A stretch of 64,000 nucleotides of DNA from Acestrorhynchus altus (GCA_034509495.1 CM067523.1:3506867-3570866), one strand, 5' to 3'; positions 1 to 13,729 are shown, counted from the first letter of the stretch. Translations and numbers: made by a program. Notes: generated from the sequence alone by a model not told the origin.

Positions 1-2350
1 ATAGAAATAGGGGGTTGGGTGCAGGAAAACCTGTAGAGTTTGGCAAGCTCAAATATTTTTCTTTTAACTTTTAATGAACTCCGGTTTTACATTGCACTAC
101 AACAACTGCACAAGACATCATACCTGCTCTTGTACCTGGTATTTGTTTGTTTGTTTTGTTGTGTTTTTACGTAGTATAGGTGAGGCATTTCACATCAAGA
201 CCACTTTACCAACTGTTAAGCATGGTTGTGGTAGCATCATACTCTGGGGCTGTTTGGCTGCCCAGGTACCTGTGTAACTGGTACATTGTGCAAAGTGGAT
301 GGAATAAACTGAATTTCAGCAAAGAAAATATATGGTCATAATGTAACGAGCATATAACCAGCAACCAGCATAAAGTCCCACTTAACAGTCCAGTAAAGAG
401 TAACTTGCTTTTACAGCCTTCAACACTGCGATCAGGCAGTTAATCCTCCCCTGTGTATATAAGAGAAGGCAGCCTGGGGGAATGACCACACACTGATAAG
501 GAGTGAAGGGAGCAGAGACGTGCCCAACATGCATATGCTCAATAATAGATGTTGCCAGGAGGCAACGGGAGTTATATTTCAAAATGTTGCACATTCAATC
601 CCACTGTATGTAACTGTTCCACTGCATATACAGTACTTTAAAACTTTAAAAAATGGACTGAAACCAGGTGAAAACTAAACTTATCTAATGATTAGATTGA
701 CAAGGATATGTTCAACAAAATGTTCGACAGTGGTCCAAAAACAAACAAACATAAAAACAACCTAAATGTAACATTATTTTTGTGATTAATATGCAAGTGT
801 TATCCATTGTCGGGGTCAGTGACATCATCACCCCTGTATGCAGGTTGAGCAGGAACATGTGGACAGAGCAGTAAACATGCACTGGAAGCTCCTTTGGAAT
901 TTAAAGTGGGATTTAATTCAGATGGACACCATGGTCAGACAGGGTTATGAGGTTATGTGCAGTATGTTCTTATGATATGTGTATGTTGTCTGTAGGTTAC
1001 ACCAATCCTGGGATATTAAGCCTGTGAACAACTGCATGGTACTGCCCAAAGTGTGGATCTTGGGTTCTAAGACTTAGGAAATTGTCATGACATCTTTATT
1101 TATGTGGGGTGTCTCCTTTCTGTATTGGACAAGAATTTGGTGTGCAAGTGCTGGCAACGGCTTATGTTTTATCTATGCCAGATGTCACCAGGAGCTGCCT
1201 AATCCAAAGACACCATCAAACCATCAGTATTGCCATGACCTTCACGTCCATGTCTTGACCAAACCTCTGGAGCAGTTGTTTGTTGTGTTGGTAGGGCTTA
1301 CCAGGTTCTTCTGCTTCTGTTCACTAAAAGAAACTTTGCATCCCTGCTCTCTTGCCCTTATTCATTTGGACTGTTTATCAGATCTGACCTAGCAAGGCAA
1401 AGCTCGTGTCCACCTTTTGGCGTTCAGAGGTGTTCTCAGACCTTTTCAATACTAGGTTTGTTGCTGAATGAGGGAGAGAGATATATTGTGTTCGATGTTT
1501 TTATGGGCTGTTGATTCATCAGCGGCCTCTTTAAGCACTGTCAAGGCTAATTGCAGGTTAGTTGGTGCATTTCAAGTGTGTCGAAGGCCTCCTTTATGCC
1601 ATCAGAAAGCTGTGGGGAGATCTTTGTACGAACCAAATTCTTTCACCTCGAAACCTTACATATTTATGAATTATTTTTTATACTATAGAGTATCACCATC
1701 CTGGAGTGGAAGTCTTCCCCACACCTAACCGTGGTGGGTGCTTCAAAGGGAATGACACTTTCGTCCCAGTGCTCTCAATTGTCTCCTGAACCTCTGGGGT
1801 ATAGACACCCAGCCGCAGGTGGCAAATGACTACATCAAAGTGCTCCTTTAATCAAACTTAGCTTTTTGATCCTGCCATTTATTTTAATGAGTCTGGCTCG
1901 GAGAAAAGGGAAATCAATTTCTTCTCTCTTTTCTTGACGCCTTTTGAGAAGACGACTCAAGATGCATGCAAGTTCCCTGCGTGAACGACAGTGCAAAACA
2001 TTCGTAGGAGTTCTGCATTTGTTGGTTCTCGCTCATTTTCTGTCGTAATTGCATCTGCACCATGGCTTTGGTTTGAGGCTATCCAATTTCAAACATGTAA
2101 CATTTGGATTCTGCACAATGCTCAGTGCAATCACAAAACAAATATATACGGCCCACAAGGGAAGCAGATGACAGCAAATGCATGAATATGTTCCGTTTTG
2201 TTCTGCTTTTGTTCAGTACATGCTACGGCTGTGTATTGGCAAGGACCTGCTTATGCAAATGGAACAATTCAATTTATTACAGTATATTGTGACACTGTAA
2301 GTAAGTTAAGTAAGTAACTTAATTAGAAAAAAAAATTAATTAAAGGTAAA
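1..2350. other. Intergenic DNA, no gene recognised
   Basis: No open frame here resembles a known protein and I see no credible exon chain. The only recognisable item is a transposase scrap near the left edge, listed separately. The stretch from about 1,080 to 1,720 is balanced in base composition and free of simple repeats, so it could hold conserved non-coding DNA, but that needs a species alignment. Confidence 0.6.
175..275 (+). mobile_element. Tc1-like transposase fragment
   Basis: A short + strand frame reads LPTVKHGCGSIILWGC. This matches the well-conserved block VKHGGGSIMLWGCF in Tc1/mariner-family DDE transposases, just after the first catalytic Asp region. Only about 30 codons survive. 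No terminal inverted repeats are visible nearby, so this is a dead fragment. Confidence 0.6.
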
Positions 2351-2353
2351 CGG

Positions 2354-2560
2354 TCATGGCACAGTGGCACAGTAATGCCTGGGGTTGTGGGTCCGATTCC
2401 TGGTCGGGTCACTGTCTGTGAAGAGTTTGAGTTCTATGTTGCCTGCAGGAAGGAAGGACCTAAGATACCGCTCCTTTACACACTAAGGGTGAAGCAGCCT
2501 GTCACTGAAGGAGCTGCCCAGTGTTGCCAGAGTCTCGTGTGTGGGGCATGGATGCCAGCT
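2354..2560 (+). repeat. tRNA-derived SINE (family C), 5' part
   Basis: The sequence starts with a tRNA-like head and carries a B-box-like GGTCCGATTCC near 2,391, followed by CACTGTCTGTGAAGAGTTTG. The same order occurs in the copy at 5,856. The body diverges after about 2,450. Confidence 0.55.
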
Positions 2561-3176
2561 TGACTAACACCCTCCTGTCTCCAACCACCAGCACTGGATC
2601 TAGGGGGCTTCCCAGGACAGAGCCAGGCCTCTTCTGAATTCTCTCAAAGTTAAACCTTTAGTATTTTTTTTTGGTTTAGATTTAAATATTAACTGGATAT
2701 CTTTGCATTATTTGAGATCTATACTGAACATGTTGTCAGATGTTGTCATTTCTGCTAATAAATGCTCTGAACAGCAATATTTTTATTTGACATTTAAGGA
2801 GAAATGTGGTCAATGATTTATAAAACAAAATGAAACTAATTATTTTACTCAAACATAGGCAGAGATACTGATAATGGTGGTCATTTCATTTTTCACAAGA
2901 GTGGAAGGCACTGCTGGCATGCCAACAGGGGCAACTGACACTGCTGGCATGGGTGCCAGAACAGCAGGCTCCTCTGGAATGAAAGATGGCGCAGTGGGCA
3001 CCACTGGCCCGAAGCTTACCAAAGTGTCCCTCTACAGAAAAACTCATAAAAGACATGATTTAGTTGAGGTCATTTTAAGTACTTATACGTCCATAACCTG
3101 GTCCTAAACTCTACAAACCAGTCAACAGCAGCATTAATGAAACGAATGACTGATCTTCGTCAAAATCGATGGGCTC

Positions 3177-3385
3177 AGAGTGGCTCAGTGGTCTAATGCA
3201 CTACGACTATGATCATACAACAAGGAACCCAGGTATGAATCCTGGGTCCTGCTGTTTTCCATCGGCAGCCGGAGTCTCAGAGAGCGAAATTGGCCTGATG
3301 TCCCTCTCTGGGGTGATCACACTCAATGTGATGCTGGCTGCCACAGGCGTCTGTCAGCCATCGTATAAGAGCTCATATGTATTGG
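3177..3385 (+). repeat. tRNA-derived SINE (family A)
   Basis: The copy begins GTGGCTCAGTGGTCTAATG, which resembles an A-box, followed by a B-box-like GTATGAATCC. Its body contains CATCGGCAGCCGGAGTC and later CAATGTGATGCTGG. The same blocks recur in the same order at 55,568 and, 5'-truncated, at 58,806. The open frame crossing it is not a gene. Confidence 0.75.
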
Positions 3386-3711
3386 AGGAGATATGTGCTT
3401 GTCCTCATCTTCCTACTGATAGGGACTGGCACTTCCAAAACTGGGTGGGGGGTATTGGGCAAACATTAAACAAAAAACCCACTTTAACAGTGGTACAGCT
3501 GGGCAGGTGAGATAAATCAGTGATTGCACTGCATTGCTGCAGCTCTGAGGCCTGGTCTTTCATTCCAGCAGTGACACACATTAACATAGTCCAGCGTTTG
3601 CCACTATTAAAAAGGACACGCACTAGTGGCTGTCGGCCTCAGACCTGCCTTTTACAAGAGTTTTTCTCTCTAACAATTCGCTCTACCGCAACTCACATTT
3701 TTTTCTAGTGT

Positions 3712-3721
3712 CACACACACA

Positions 3722-3789
<68 letters not shown>
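3712..3789 (+). repeat. (CA)n microsatellite
   Basis: About 78 bp of nearly pure CA dinucleotide with one CT interruption close to its left end. Confidence 0.97.
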
Positions 3790-3792
<3 letters not shown>

Positions 3793-4159
3793 AAAGAACA
3801 CACAGCCAGAAGCTAACAGGACAATTTTCCAAACAGTACTCAGCTACACACCACAGTTTTTGCCTGTTTGCCAGATTATATAAGGGTGTAAAAGCAAGAA
3901 CCACTAGGAGATGCCTACACCATCCTCTCATCCGTTCATCTTACAGATATTCAAATAACAAACATATTGTCCAGTAACACCAAATACCTTACAACAGGGA
4001 TCTCATCCTTTCCCACCTGATGGCCCATTTGTGACAATAGAAATGTGAGAATGTGGACCTGAACAATAACTTAAAAACATCCTCATTAAAAACATCTGTC
4101 TCAAATGTTAAATTGACTATTGTTGTACTGTTTTATTTACAGAAATGTTAAGATGTAAA

Positions 4160-4435
4160 CAAAAATGTGTTTATTTGGGCTGCGCACAAGGGAATTTCTC
4201 CTCCGCATTTAACCCATCCATGCAGTGAAACACACTCATACACACCAGAGAATTCACACAGTGAGGGGGCAGTTAGCACATATGCCTGGAGCTATGGACA
4301 GCCTTATCTGAAGCACCTTCACTCCAAGTGCACTTCCGTCCTGTCCTGCCAGTTCAGGGAATCAAACCGGCAACCGCCGAGCCACAACGCTGCTTCCCTC
4401 ACCACAGGCCACGGCTGCCCCTGCAGTGAATGGGA
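4160..4435 (-). repeat. tRNA-derived SINE (family B), - strand
   Basis: On the - strand the element starts with a head around GGGCAGCCGTGGCCTG and has a B-box-like GGTTTGATTCC. It ends in the tail GGGTTAAATGCGGAGGAG. The same head recurs at 22,776-23,000 (-), and body segments recur at 17,963, 50,105 and 56,935. The 102-codon + strand frame through it is a by-product of the SINE. Confidence 0.7.
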
Positions 4436-4479
4436 AGGGAACTGCTGTTGCTGGTGTGAAGGGGCCATGCATTAAAACA

Positions 4480-5850
4480 TTCCTTTAAGTTTACCCACAT
4501 TTTAATTTGAGCATCTGTAATTCTCACAGACCTGTGAGGCCTGACGCTTCAGCTCTATTCTTTGGGAAATTCAAAAATACCTTCAGTGATGAGAAAAACA
4601 CTGAAATCCTTCCATAACATTTCTTCAAGCAGTAGAAAACCGAGAGTGCTCGTTAATATTCATATTGCTTATTGTTCTCCCACAGGTTTTCACACGTTTT
4701 GAAGATCTTTTTTCTCTCTCGGCATGACTGACTCCTGTGATGACACATATAAAACTGGAAGCAAAAAAGAACGAGAGGTGCGGTTACGAAAAACCCAATG
4801 AAATGCATAAATAATTTAAAAAACACACCTGACAGTAATTCTTCTAAAACTTCACTCTGAAGAGCTTTGTTTATTTAATAGTGTCTCCATTGAACGATGG
4901 AGGGTGCTCACTAATCTTCTCAGATTAGGGTAATTTAATACAGGGTGAGTTTCACCAGGGCCAGGCTGGTTTATGGAAGCAGATGGATTTGGCAGGCCTG
5001 CGGAGTCTCTCTCCCTGCTTGAAGCGCGTTTCACAAAGACATGAATTATTAAACAACACCTGCAGCAAATCCTGATCTTTTGTACGACTTAAATAAATAA
5101 AATAAAGGCTGAGTTATTCAGGCTTGATTTAGCATTCGCCCGTAATGAAGTTGTTGCACGGCGCTGAGGTCGTCCTCAGCAGACGCCCCGTCCCTCTGGA
5201 CAAAACACAACAACAGTTGTTAGGCCCAACTGAGTCTTCAGCCCTTTGCAGCATATGCCTAACAGTTTGCACGGAGCTGTGGATATGATCTTCTGGGCAG
5301 CTGGTTGTTTTACAACACAGCATTGCTTGCTCTAGCTCATCATATAAACTTCATCTGGCACTCTGTCTATAAACACTGGCAAGTTTTCTGGCTACACTAA
5401 GCAGAGTGTGAACTTTATGCCTTCCCTTTATTTTGCAAATGGGTCCATATTCCACATTCTTCTGCTATTTGTATTTTTGCACATCACATGACCATTTTCT
5501 ATTTTCTCTTTATCCTTAAACGGGTTGTTCCTGTTGCTACTATCCCTTTAAACATTAATGTTTTCAGAATCTCAGAAATTCATTTTCACAAATTATTGGA
5601 AAATTAAAATTTCAAAATGTTAAATATTGATGACTGATGACGATATTTATAAATTACTAATCAAACAGTATCTACATTCAAACAAATAGGCTTGAGTTAT
5701 GTCTCTTTAAGTGTAATGAATATAAATGATATCACAGTTTATGTAATTGAATTAAATTCTGAACAAATAAACATTTTCCCTATATTGTTTCGATTCATCT
5801 AGTACAGTCAGGGCGCCCCCTATCTGTGCTAGTGCATCTAAAAAAAGAAA
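4480..5850. other. Intergenic DNA without recognised gene or repeat
   Basis: No coding exon or mobile element is recognised. The part from about 4,640 to 5,330 is of even composition and free of simple repeats, unlike the AT-rich part from 5,550 to 5,800. I flag the former as a possible conserved non-coding segment. Confidence 0.5.
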
Positions 5851-5855
5851 ATTGT

Positions 5856-6160
5856 GTGGTGGCCCGGTGGCATGTGTGGCACAGCTTCAGGGGCCTGGAG
5901 TTGTTGGTTCGATCCCGCTCAAGTCACTGTCTGTGAGGAGTTCAGTGTTTCTTTGCCTGTCCGTGCGGGTTTCCTCTGGGTACTTCCTCCTGCCTGCCAA
6001 AAATGCACATAGTAGGTGAATTGGCCATGCTAAACTGCCCCTAGGTGTGTGTGTTTGTGTGGTACCCTGCGATGGACTGGCACCGTGTCCAGAGGGCATT
6101 CCTGCCTTGCACCCAATGACTCCGAGTTGGCTCTGGATCCACCGTAACCCTATTCAGGAA
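5856..6160 (+). repeat. tRNA-derived SINE (family C)
   Basis: The head reads GGCCCGGTGGCATGTGTGGC with a B-box-like GTTGGTTCGATCCC. Then follow CACTGTCTGTGAGGAG, GGTGAATTGGCCATGC and CCCTGCGATGGACTGGCACC, all in the order usual for this common fish SINE type. The copy is nearly full length. Confidence 0.75.
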
Positions 6161-7629
6161 GAAGCAGATAAGATATTGATACAACAACAATGGACACAAG
6201 ATGAGCCCTTAAATAATGCAAAGAAAAAACATGTCAAAATACTGCTCTCATATAAGCAGCAGTCAGAAATGAGGCCCAGTTAAGGATGAGTGTGGGAAAG
6301 CTGTCATATTTCCACTGTAGGAGCCTGAGGACGTCTTGTCTGCTTTGAACAAATGCTGAATTTGATGTATTTCGTGTCAGCTGCTCCCCAGCGACAGGAG
6401 GTAAACAGTAATAATTATGTAATATTACCGTGATATCTACATAATATCACAATATCACAGCCCATTGTGAAATAATCGTGTTGTGTACTGTATGTCACAA
6501 CAAGCCTGACGAAAACTCATTCTTTCACTTCACACTACGTTAGTCAGAAACTGCCTTCAATCTATCTGGAATTCAATCCGCACTTCATCATGCAGGCAAA
6601 CTGCTCAGGGACAAAACCAGCGGAATGGAGGTGCAGAAATCATCAGAACCATGACAGGCTGCCATTAGCCCAGACGACTCTGTCTGTTCAGTCATTATGA
6701 GTCAGGTTCGCCGCCAGCCACCTTTTGTTCCCAAGCCGCCCTGCTTCACTGCTTCAAAGGACGATGAATGACCTCATTACACACGGGCTGCAATATCTGT
6801 ATCACCAAACAAAGGTTGCCTCACACATCCAAGTCTCTTACAGCTCAGGTAATTTATGGACGCCACAGACAAGTGGGACCAGCCACTACGCTGCTAAAAA
6901 TCCCATTGGCTGTGGTGAATGTGGGACAGGGCATTTTTGTGAAATGTTGATCTAGGGGCCGAAATTTACATGCTTGTGAAAATGCCTTATTAAAATCCAC
7001 TGGCCAATTCTGGCCTCATTTTTCAGATTCAGGTGACCTCAAAATTGCTTTCAAACACATGAAAATTGCTTTTCAAACAAAGTCTCAACTGAGACACAAG
7101 CAAACACCTTCATTTCTCACCCAATAAGACAAACGGTTGAACAATTAAAGTCCCAGTTAAGTTAAAATCCCATCGGCCATATTGTTTTCAAACTGAGATC
7201 CACATAATGTTTCGGTCTGTCAATGAATTCATCTTTATCCCATAAAAATGAACAGACTGGTTTTGACTAATACATGTAAATTATGTCTATTCTGATTGGC
7301 TGCCCTGTATGTCATGCAAAAACAGTGCAGCCTGGAAGTAAACAATAGTGTAAATTCATAAATATATATATATTTGATTCTCTAATATCATTAGGTCTTT
7401 GTTTACAGCCTAGAAACCCTGATGGTTCCCAGATATAAAAAAAAAACATCCCATAATATGAAATTCTATTGCATCTCAAAAAATGGAATATCGTAACAAA
7501 GTGTTCATGTAATTCACTAAACACTGAACAGTCATTTTATAATCATTACACGTAAAGTGACAGATTTAAAGCCGTCTTTCTGTTGATCATTGTGGTTTAC
7601 AGCTAATGACAATCAGAAATCCAGAATCT

Positions 7630-7630
7630 C

Positions 7631-7694
<64 letters not shown>
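7630..7694 (+). repeat. (TAA)n microsatellite
   Basis: About 21 uninterrupted TAA/AAT triplets. Confidence 0.97.
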
Positions 7695-7695
<1 letters not shown>

Positions 7696-10600
7696 TTCGA
7701 GTTTGAATTAATTACTGTTCAAAAAAGGTCAACCTTAAAACACAAAGGAGTGAAATATGTCTCTGTGTAATGACTATAAAATGTATCACAGTTTAGCTTT
7801 TTGAATTAAATTATGGAAAAATAAAAAAGTAAATTTTTGACTTGCACTAGTTTTCCAGTTCTTTGCTTGGAAGGTCATAAACAGCCTTTAGAAACATAAA
7901 AAATCTATATTTTTTGCAATATGGACCCTTTAAGAGCTAAAGTTTAATCTTTATGAAAACCGTGCTACCTATGAGTCTTCAGTGGGTCTTGAACAAACGA
8001 TGGTCGTAAACAGACATCTTTGTATAAAAGCCTCAACCTTCACCGAGAAAGGCCCGAAGCACAACACATTGCAAGTAATTTTAAGGTTGGCTAATTGGTA
8101 TTCTTAAGCCCTAGACACTAAAAATACGAGTTCTAGAGGGCATATGAAGAAGCGAAGACCTGCCACAGCAGATGTTACACATTATAGGTTTATATTAAAG
8201 CTGTATGTGGGCTGGTTTTCTGAGATCCATGGACGTGTGACTGGTTAATTCTAGTTTGTACCTTTTGCTTCTTAAATCATAGAAGGTTAGCACTTTACTC
8301 CTTCCCAACTTGCTGTCGGTGCTACGTGGTATGAAAGCAATCATGCAAATTTAACACCGCAAAGCTGTGTTGCAGTGTGTTAAAACTGTGCAATAAAAAA
8401 ATTCACACTGATCTGAAATTGGAAATTAAGTGAGACATGGATATATTAAAATACATCAACTTTTCATAAGCCAGGGGATCTAGCCTGCATTAGATACTCC
8501 TACATATTTTATACAAATTCATTTCTCACACCAGGGGACAAAATTGAATGCTACATACATAACCCACATTTATTAAATACCACAACTAATTAAAAAGATG
8601 CTGTATATCCTGCAGTGACCTTCAAAGAGAAAACACAGACGATCATTGCTAGTCAAGGTTGTGACATTAACGACATGTTTTTTTTTTTTATTTGAAAAAC
8701 TGCAGAAGAGGTGGCTGCGAGGGTGAGAATATCTTAGTAGGTTATTAATAGGGCTTTTTCACATTTCAGACAGGGAGAGTCAAACAGCAGCAGATGAAGG
8801 AAAACGCCCGTTAAAGGGGGGCTCTATACGCGTTCTCTATGCAACAGTAATGGAAGCATAAAAGTACAAAGAACCACTTGAATTCATAAATGGACCCTTT
8901 TTCGTAGGTGGCTGATTGTAATATTCCTCTACTAATATGTGCAATGAAGCAAAAGCACAAAAAAAAAAGTGACCAGCCTTTGATCTGACTGCACTTTAAA
9001 GGCCCTACAGTCCCTTTTTAATGCCAAAATATAGGTAGTGAGAAATGTTAGTCGAGCTTTCCCACAGCCTTGTATTATATCATCTTTATAGCGTTTGAAG
9101 CGTTTGTTTCTGACACAGTATCTATATTTAGAAAATTATATAAATTGGACATCATGCAACTAATGACCCAGTTTGTATGCATTGAAAGTCTGCCATCACA
9201 AGGCCGTGTTCGTGTCTTTCATGAAGACATGTCACTTTCTAATGGTTGACAGGTCTACAATGTCAAGTAATGAACGTGTTAACTGGCGTGGAACATGCAC
9301 GTTTGTTTGCATAAACTCCTTTAAGGGCTTAATGAGTCCTTTGACAGGGAGCAGGTGGGAATGATGATTATCAGCCAGTCCCGGGTCAGAGCCAGGCCCG
9401 GCTTAGAACAGTCAGGGAAACGCCAAGTCCTCGGCACTGGCCATGAGAGGACACGAAAGCCGAAAGACTGCACAGCAAGCCTCAAAAGCAAAGGACTAAT
9501 ACATGTCATGCCAAAGCAAGCGTTCGCCCATGCCATCCTACAGAACAGAGTGAACTGCAAATGGAGTGGAAGAACAGGATGAGAGAAGGCATGGTAGGCA
9601 GCTCGAGGAGCAAGCTTCCCTTGCAGAGACCTTGGAAAGCAAAAGATATAGCTGTCAGATGCATCACTGCAATGGGCATCGGCGAATTTGTCCATGCACT
9701 GAGCAGATCCAAAGTGTCGTATTCCTAGACCACGTTCCAGAAAACGTGCATGCGTGACTCATATTTGGGACAGGATTATGAGGGAATCTGGGAGGCAGTC
9801 AGAGATGATGCAGGCCGTTTGTCTATGTGAAGCTCTTAACATACTTTCACAGTGTCTAATTGCTTTGCCTTGTGACTCTTTCTGTCTAATCATAAGATGT
9901 TGATTTGATCTGATGAATCGTGTCCCGGTCTAATGTATTTTTTTTTTGCTTTACTGAGCTTTGGGCACGTAACAATGATGTCTTTTACTGCTGTATTCTC
10001 ATTCCTTCTCCACACCAATGCCCCCACCCCCCCCCAGAACTGACACTCAATTATCATTAACATGAAAAAGTGCGTGAAACGCCCTGAGGAACCTTTCAGC
10101 TGAGCTCGCGTTCTAAGAAATCCTTGAACTCATCGTTCCTATTTAAGTTTCTTTATATATGAACATCTTTGTTCGTTTCCAGGCACATATATGTGTTTGA
10201 AAAGGGAATAGAAATCGCTTAATACAAAACCTTACATGCATACAGAAAAAACATGGCCTAGGAGACGATGCAATCGACCAGAATCACCTGCAAACATAAA
10301 TGAAAGTTTTGATATTTAATCATATCAATTTGAAATGATAAATAGTTATTGCCATGAAACCATAAAAGGTAGATTCTTTAGTTTGTACATAGGTCATACT
10401 ATGAGGTTTGTTCACATTCATGAAATTGTTCTGTAAATATATTCACATTTAAATAGCAAATATGCCTGTCATAAGTTATAATGTCGCCATCTGGTGGACC
10501 CAATGGACTACGGACCCAACTAATGGACAATGGACAGCTGGCAGCCATGAGGGATTTCCCCAAAGGTGTAAATAACACACACACACTGTTTATACAGTTT

Positions 10601-11187
10601 ATACTGTAAACAAAAAAAAATTAACTAAATTTACTGCTCTGCCCACATATACATGCTCAACCTGCATACAGACTCTGACTGATCAGCAAGAAGGGGTGGG
10701 GCTAAAGACATCATTGACCAATATTGGGTTGTAGAGGAAAATGAGAAGGTGGGGCAAGCTCTCACTCAAAAAAACACAAATAATACAGGGCGAATAGGTT
10801 GTTTTTATTTTATTTGGACAACTGTCAAGTATTTTGGACAATGTATTATTATAAATATCACTGAATCAAATCAGTGCTATTAATTAAACAGAATTATTTC
10901 ATTTTCAGCTCAAGAACACTCTGGATGATCAACGTCCAAAAGGATTTCTGAGATATGAAAATCCTTATAAGCAAAACCCAAAAATTGAATGAAGACCTAT
11001 TTGCATTTTTAGCATTTTTACATCAATTCACTCTCCTTGCTAAGAAAAAATAATGGATGGTATGGGTGTCAGCCAAAATTATTGTATTGATATCATTTTG
11101 TATGATAAATCGACAATTGTTATGATAGGCCTCATTGCAAAGTGATGTGTTCCCTAAAGGAACCTGTTAAAACTGTGGTATACAGTA

Positions 11188-11189
<2 letters not shown>

Positions 11190-11268
<79 letters not shown>
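11190..11268 (+). repeat. (GT)n microsatellite
   Basis: About 39 uninterrupted GT dinucleotides. The open frame across it, a run of Val-Cys, is an artefact. Confidence 0.98.
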
Positions 11269-11269
<1 letters not shown>

Positions 11270-13196
11270 CCTACAACTTAATCAGTTTTTCGTACAACTC
11301 CTAATATTAGAAAAGGAAGCAAGGAGAACCTAATGAAACATTATTCAACCTGCCCATATAAAACTAATCCTGTCTCAATAGAGCTTAAAGCATCACGGCT
11401 GTTTAAACACAGTACATTACTGTTGAACTTCTGCTGAAGATCAGCTTTTTCTGGTTCTGCCCTGGCAGATCGTACTGCTTAACCAGCTGATCGTAGTGAT
11501 GGATCAAAGGTTAAATAGCTAAACTCTCAAACTCGTAAAACCTACCCTACGCTGGTCAAAGTCTAAGATGGTCAGCCAGGTTGACCTGGCCAGTAAGGAA
11601 ATGATAGATCTTCTTCATAACATGTTCAGATATACAGCATTTATTCATATCTGTGTCCAATCTTTGGGATGAATGGAAACACACATCACATTGGGATCTG
11701 TCAGCGCAGGAAAGGCATCGTTATATCTCACTTACAACGGGTGTGTTTACAGGAAGGAGCCGTACTGGTGGAAATAGGGAGTCAGGCCTGATACAGTGGA
11801 CCATTTGTCAAGTCCTGAGATGATCGCAGATATCCGATTACTCAAGATGATAATGGAGGCATCAGTCTAGGCTATGGCTCCTAACGAGACATTGGAATGT
11901 GTTTGGGTGGTACGTTGCTCTCTCCTTTAACCAGCAGTCTTTTGTTCTTTCATAGTAAAAAACCCATAAGCTGGGTTTATAGCTGCATCATAGTGCATTA
12001 TAGTGGTTATGCCACTCCTATCAGTCTTCAGTGAATCAGCTGACAATAATCCAATGTCTGCTTTAATGACATGCCATCCTCTGGATAAAGGATTTATATT
12101 TTACACTTTCCGTGTATTATTATGATGTGTCATTTGAAGCACCAAAGTCGAGCTTAATTCATTTTTGCATGACCGTTTTCCAGCTGCCCTTTATCCGCTA
12201 CAATGAAAAAGCAATTTTTCTTTTATTGTGCTTGAAGATGGACATATGTAAATCAACTCCGTTCTGATTGACTGCCTTGTATTGTAACTCATTCAAAAAG
12301 CAGTCTAAGCTAAAATAGTCCTTATAACTTCAGTATGAATGGACACCGTTAAACTGCTGTAGGCTGAATAGCTGATATTCAGTGACGTGCAAAATCTTTC
12401 TGCACCTCTGGATTGATTTTTACTAAGTAAAAATGACCTGATTTCCAAAATCCATAAAACATTTATTTCATATTTTCAGAAAAAAATACAACTTTTTTAA
12501 TTTAAGATTATTTTTACAGTCTTAAAATAATGCAAAATTAAAAGCCTTGCATGCTCAGTCATAGTAATAACCTCTTGGGCTTGTAGACCCTCTTGCAGAC
12601 CTGCTTGCAGTCACGATTATTTCAATTTATGAGGCATTTTTACCTGCTTCTCCTGCAAAAGGCTTCTAGTTGTGAGATTCGTGGCCTGGCTGGCTGTACA
12701 GCTCTTGCCTGTGTCAGTTTGCATCTTTTGAGGTAGTCCACTGTGGATTTTGATGATTTTCAAGATGATCCTGCTGTAGAAGCTCATTCTCTAAACATCA
12801 TCAGCTTTGTTACATACATTGTGATGTTTGCTACCAAAATGTGCTGATATGTATTTGAATCCATTCATCCATTCCTCCCTCTGCCAAGGAAATGTTCCCT
12901 AAGAGGTCAATTCACAGATTTATTGTAGGTTTTGAGTTCATTATCCTGCTCTGGAGGCCATCCTCTTTTCATCTTCAGCATGAGCAGCCTTTTGTGGTTT
13001 TTCAACTTAAAGGATATGAGCGCAATTCTACAAAATGATGGCTGGTATTTGAATTCATTCGCAGCACAGACACTCATCTCTCTGATGTGCTCCTTCAGAT
13101 GCTCCATCTCTTTAATTTATGCATGAGAAATGGATCCAAAAGTATCCAAAATACAACATCCAAACACAGCATCCAAAAAATCAGTAACAGAACAAA

Positions 13197-13725
13197 CTAT
13201 CCATCCATCCAGAGAGATATAGTCTCTCCAGCATGTCCTGGGTCTCCCCAGGGCCTCCTCCCTGTCAGACATGCCCAGAACACCTCACAAGGGCATCGAC
13301 CAGGAGACATTCGAACCAGATGCCCAAACCATCTCATCTGGCTTCTCTCTATGTGGAGGACCAGCGACCCTAGTCCAAGCCCCTCCCAGATGTCTGAACT
13401 CCTCACCCTATCTCTAAGGAAGAGTCCAGCAACCCTGCGGAGGAAGCTCCTTTTAGCCTTTTGTAGTCAGTGTCTCACTCCTTTGGTCACTACCCAAAGC
13501 TTGTGTCCAGAGGTGAGAGTCGGAACATTGATTGACCAGTAAACTGAGAGCCTTGCCTTTTGGCTCTGCTCACTCTTCACCACAATAGACCAGCTCAGAG
13601 TCTGCAACACTGCAGATGCTGCACCAATCTGCCTGCCAAACTCCCACTCCATCTTTCCCTCACTCATGAACACAATTCCGTGGTACTTTAAGTCCTCCAG
13701 CAACTCTTTCAACTCAACCACCTCT
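13197..13725 (-). mobile_element. RTE-like LINE, reverse-transcriptase C-terminal remnant
   Basis: Two consecutive - strand frames together give the tail of a non-LTR retrotransposon ORF2. The first, 13,721-13,467, reads GIVFMSEGKMEWEF, then GAASAVLQTLSWSIVVK and VPTLTSGHKLWVV, matching the end of the palm/thumb region of fish RTE-type elements. The second, 13,406-13,197, reads SSDIWEGLGLGSLVLHIERS and QMRWFGHLVRMSPGR. A frame break lies between the two, so it is dead. The 5' end and the catalytic residues are missing. Confidence 0.8.
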
Positions 13726-13729
13726 TCCA

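Larger units (their letters stand above)
6280..12380. other. Intergenic DNA, no gene recognised
   Basis: Six kilobases without a recognisable exon. The block holds two microsatellites, listed separately, and AT-rich sequence. Two compositionally even stretches, about 6,560-6,850 and 9,330-9,780, carry no repeat I know and may be conserved non-coding DNA. The segment 10,660-10,800 shares several short blocks, such as CTCTGACTGATCA and GGGGCTAA, with 21,045-21,140, so it is an interspersed repeat. Confidence 0.5.

Noticed and set aside
9321..9695. 124-codon - strand open frame
   Set aside because: An overlapping + strand frame is equally open; composition rather than coding is the likely cause.
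11142..11333. Small open frame encoding a Val-Cys run
   Set aside because: Translation of a GT microsatellite. The same applies to frames at 46,254-46,621.
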